Source: Nitrospira sp. (lineage in GTDB: Bacteria > Nitrospirota > Nitrospiria > Nitrospirales > Nitrospiraceae). From it: 64,000 nucleotides of DNA. A program made the translations under genes and the position numbers. Positions 62,574 through 64,000 of this stretch are shown one piece after another (within the stretch, counting starts at the first letter, position 1; each line of letters opens with the position of its first letter). The notes under the pieces were generated by a model that saw nothing but the letters and a program-made list of their open reading frames with translations, was not told where the DNA came from and did not search any database. The DNA is taken from the NCBI GenBank assembly GCA_024998685.1, contig JACOEH010000003.1, positions 1 to 64,000 on the forward strand, given 5' to 3'.

Positions 62574-62793
62574 TGGGAATAGGCCGGTTGAAGAGTGGTC
62601 GACAATGATGGCCCGAACCGTGACACGATGTCCTCATAATGGCGTCGTTCCATGATTGGTCCAACGCTTCGTAGAAAGATGAAGCTGGAGGTCGGTATTT
62701 CGTGGATTGTAGCCTTGATTTCGCTTAAGAGACAAGCTAGAGTTCGAAAGATTACGAGAAACGCAGTGAAGCTATGAGTAGGCCATCGATCGT

Positions 62794-63177
62794 ATGACCG
62801 CGCCGGCCAAGCGAATTCGTATTACTGTGGGGAGAGTTCAGCTGGAAGCCGAACTCAGAAAGACGAAGACGGCCGACGAAGTCTACGCGGCCCTTCCGAT
62901 CACGGCTGCGATCAGCATGTGGGGAGAAGAGTTCTACTTTCCGATTCCCGGAGTCCGCGACTATCGGGAAACCGCGACGACTCAGGTGAAGGTCGGAGAC
63001 ATTGCTTTCTGGGGAGCCGGAAAGGTTTTGGCGATCTTTTTTGGGAGAACCCCCATGAGTTTGGGGGCCGATCCGGTTCCGGCTGATCGGGTCAATATCA
63101 TCGGCAGAATCGTCGGGGATGCGAGCCGATTTCGGCAGGTCATGGAAGTTCCGACGATTCATCTTGAACCGGGGTGA
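62794..63177 (+). CDS. Cyclophilin-like fold protein (PF04126)
   Basis: The 127-residue product resembles the TM1367/cyclophilin-like family: RIRITVGRVQLEAELRKTKT, AALPITAAISMWGEEFYFPI, WGAGKVLAIFFGRTPMS. The fold is like cyclophilin but proline isomerase activity is not established. It is followed at once by two DUF507 genes on the same strand, likely one operon. No strong ribosome-binding site precedes the ATG. Confidence 0.82.
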   Translation: MTAPAKRIRITVGRVQLEAELRKTKTADEVYAALPITAAISMWGEEFYFPIPGVRDYRETATTQVKVGDIAFWGAGKVLAIFFGRTPMSLGADPVPADRVNIIGRIVGDASRFRQVMEVPTIHLEPG

Positions 63178-63181
63178 AGGG

Positions 63182-63463
63182 ATGCGGCTATCGAAAGAGC
63201 GTGTGCGGCATATGGCCGAGAGCCTCACCGGTCGTCTCCAAGAAGAAGGACACATCGACGTAGTCGGAGAGCGCAAGGGATTCGTCGAGGCATTGGATCA
63301 GGTCATCACCCAGGAGTTATCCGCTGAGGATCGTGTGAATGCGGAAGTGCGGCAACTGCTGAAGGCCTATGAACATCAGATTGAGCAAGGGCAAGTGGAT
63401 TATCAAAAGATGTTCCAGATGGTGAAACAAAAATTAGTCCGTGAACGGGGCATCATTTTATAA
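63182..63463 (+). CDS. DUF507 protein, first of tandem pair
   Basis: The 93-residue product has the DUF507 pattern: MRLSKERVRHMAESLTGRLQ, a central stretch ending in VITQELSAEDRVNAEVRQLL and the end FQMVKQKLVRERGIIL. It is all-helical and highly charged. GAAGGG precedes the ATG at 63182, four bases after the cyclophilin-like gene stop. The function of the family is unknown. Confidence 0.88.
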   Translation: MRLSKERVRHMAESLTGRLQEEGHIDVVGERKGFVEALDQVITQELSAEDRVNAEVRQLLKAYEHQIEQGQVDYQKMFQMVKQKLVRERGIIL

Positions 63464-63537
63464 GGCGTGAAACGCGAAGTGTATTTCGTGAAGCGTGTAC
63501 GAACGACGAGATACGATCGACTGACGACGAGCGTTGC

Positions 63538-63813
63538 ATGTTGAGCGAGGACAAAGTCAGTCATCTGTCCCATGTGATTCTCATGGCCGTCAAGCAACAT
63601 GCCGGCGCGAGGGTCAAGAGCGATGATGCACGGTTGTTGAAAGAGATCAAGCATGTGTTGGCCGCCGAGTTGGTCCAGGAACAGGAAATTGATCGAAAAG
63701 TAAAAGCCAAACTCGCGTCCTACTCCCGAGGCATTATTGAGGGGAGTAATGAGTGGGACGTGTTGTATCGAAAGACGTTCGAGGAAGAGATGCGCAAACA
63801 GACGAAGATCTGA
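63538..63813 (+). CDS. DUF507 protein, second of tandem pair
   Basis: The 91-residue paralogue begins MLSEDKVSHLSHVILMAVKQ, with AELVQEQEIDRKVKAKLASY in the middle and DVLYRKTFEEEMRKQTKI at the end. It lies 74 bp after the first DUF507 gene. Tandem unequal DUF507 genes of this kind suggest a heterodimer. Confidence 0.86.
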   Translation: MLSEDKVSHLSHVILMAVKQHAGARVKSDDARLLKEIKHVLAAELVQEQEIDRKVKAKLASYSRGIIEGSNEWDVLYRKTFEEEMRKQTKI

Positions 63814-63832
63814 AGACCGAGGTCGTGTTGCC

Positions 63833-64000
63833 ATGAAAAGGATCCTACAACGAACGGCAATCGTGAGTATCATACTGGTGCTTGTCGGCATGACGGCATG
63901 TTCGCAGAAACGTAAGCCGTTGGTGCCGCTTATGCTCGAGGGCGAGGTGAAATCCCAAGCCACCATGCTGACGGAACAAGGCACACAAGCCTACCAAGCC
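63833..64000 (+). CDS. Lipoprotein, partial at window end
   Basis: The first 56 codons encode a lipoprotein signal (MKRILQRTAIVSIILVLVGM, then TAC with acylation at the Cys) and the start of a mature domain that looks helical (LEGEVKSQATMLTEQGTQAY), possibly the first TPR. The gene runs past the end of the window. It probably belongs to the same operon as the DUF507 genes. Confidence 0.75.
   Translation, partial: MKRILQRTAIVSIILVLVGMTACSQKRKPLVPLMLEGEVKSQATMLTEQGTQAYQA

Overview
The window looks like a chromosomal segment of a Nitrospira-type bacterium (phylum Nitrospirota). Reasons: about 55-60% GC, Gram-negative envelope genes (LptD, OmpH/Skp, a porin, AsmA-like DUF748, two-partner secretion), two NtrC-type sigma-54 activators, tandem DUF507 genes, and an intergenic palindromic repeat family with termini like GATGxTGAAAAxGGC that I associate with Nitrospira. 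The genus is an inference from style; no 16S rRNA or nitrite-oxidation gene is present.

Layout. 1-485: tRNA-Pro with an unusual structured tail. 485-6400 (minus): a periplasmic binding protein, a histidine kinase and a sigma-54 response regulator in one operon, followed by three very short single-helix membrane peptide genes. 6420-14118 (minus): a two-partner secretion locus (TpsA, TpsB, a CHAT-protease/TPR protein, DUF928). 15531-19730: an animal-type haem peroxidase, a VapBC-like module, a decayed copy of the peroxidase 3' end and a lipoprotein. 20030-20270: tRNA-Arg with the same kind of tail. 20443-26394: DUF748 protein, pentapeptide-repeat protein, 1-Cys peroxiredoxin, porin. 26438-36800: radical SAM protein, a flagellar-rod-like gene behind a GEMM (cyclic dinucleotide) riboswitch, hybrid kinase, DsbA-like protein, dehydrogenase, MsrB, methyltransferase. 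36915-38750: tRNA-Ser with a degenerate integrated element. 38747-53400: YqcI/YcgG protein, SerS, radical SAM, rhodanese, OmpH, molybdopterin genes (moaC, moaD-moaE fusion, moaA), NiCoT-like transporter, accD, folC, lptD, trxA. 53717-64000: recN, HD-GYP regulator, NtrB/NtrC-type pair, copper-protein candidate, SnoaL-like protein, PP2C phosphatase, cyclophilin-like protein, two DUF507 genes and a truncated lipoprotein gene.

Most interesting system. Three loci carry a pair of 18-bp palindromes TGAATC-N6-GATTCA whose centres are exactly 21 bp apart: upstream of the sensor/kinase/activator operon (6341-6379), upstream of the three micropeptide genes (1138-1176, imperfect) and upstream of the haem peroxidase (15531-15569). 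A single imperfect site lies at 44425-44442 upstream of a HicB-like gene. Each locus has a -24/-12 (sigma-54-like) promoter candidate between the sites and the gene, best at 6261-6276 and 44304-44319. I infer that the encoded sigma-54 activator controls itself, a set of tiny membrane peptides, a secreted-enzyme-like peroxidase family member and a small HicB-like protein.

A second, separate circuit is suggested at 55398-59447: an NtrB/NtrC-type pair is followed by a 21-bp tandem repeat and a -24/-12 element directly in front of an HD-GYP c-di-GMP phosphodiesterase-type regulator. Cyclic dinucleotide signalling also appears at 29131-29303, where a GEMM riboswitch precedes an orphan rod-like gene with a helix that would mask its ribosome binding site. 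Accessory and decayed DNA concentrates around the three tRNA genes and around the peroxidase.
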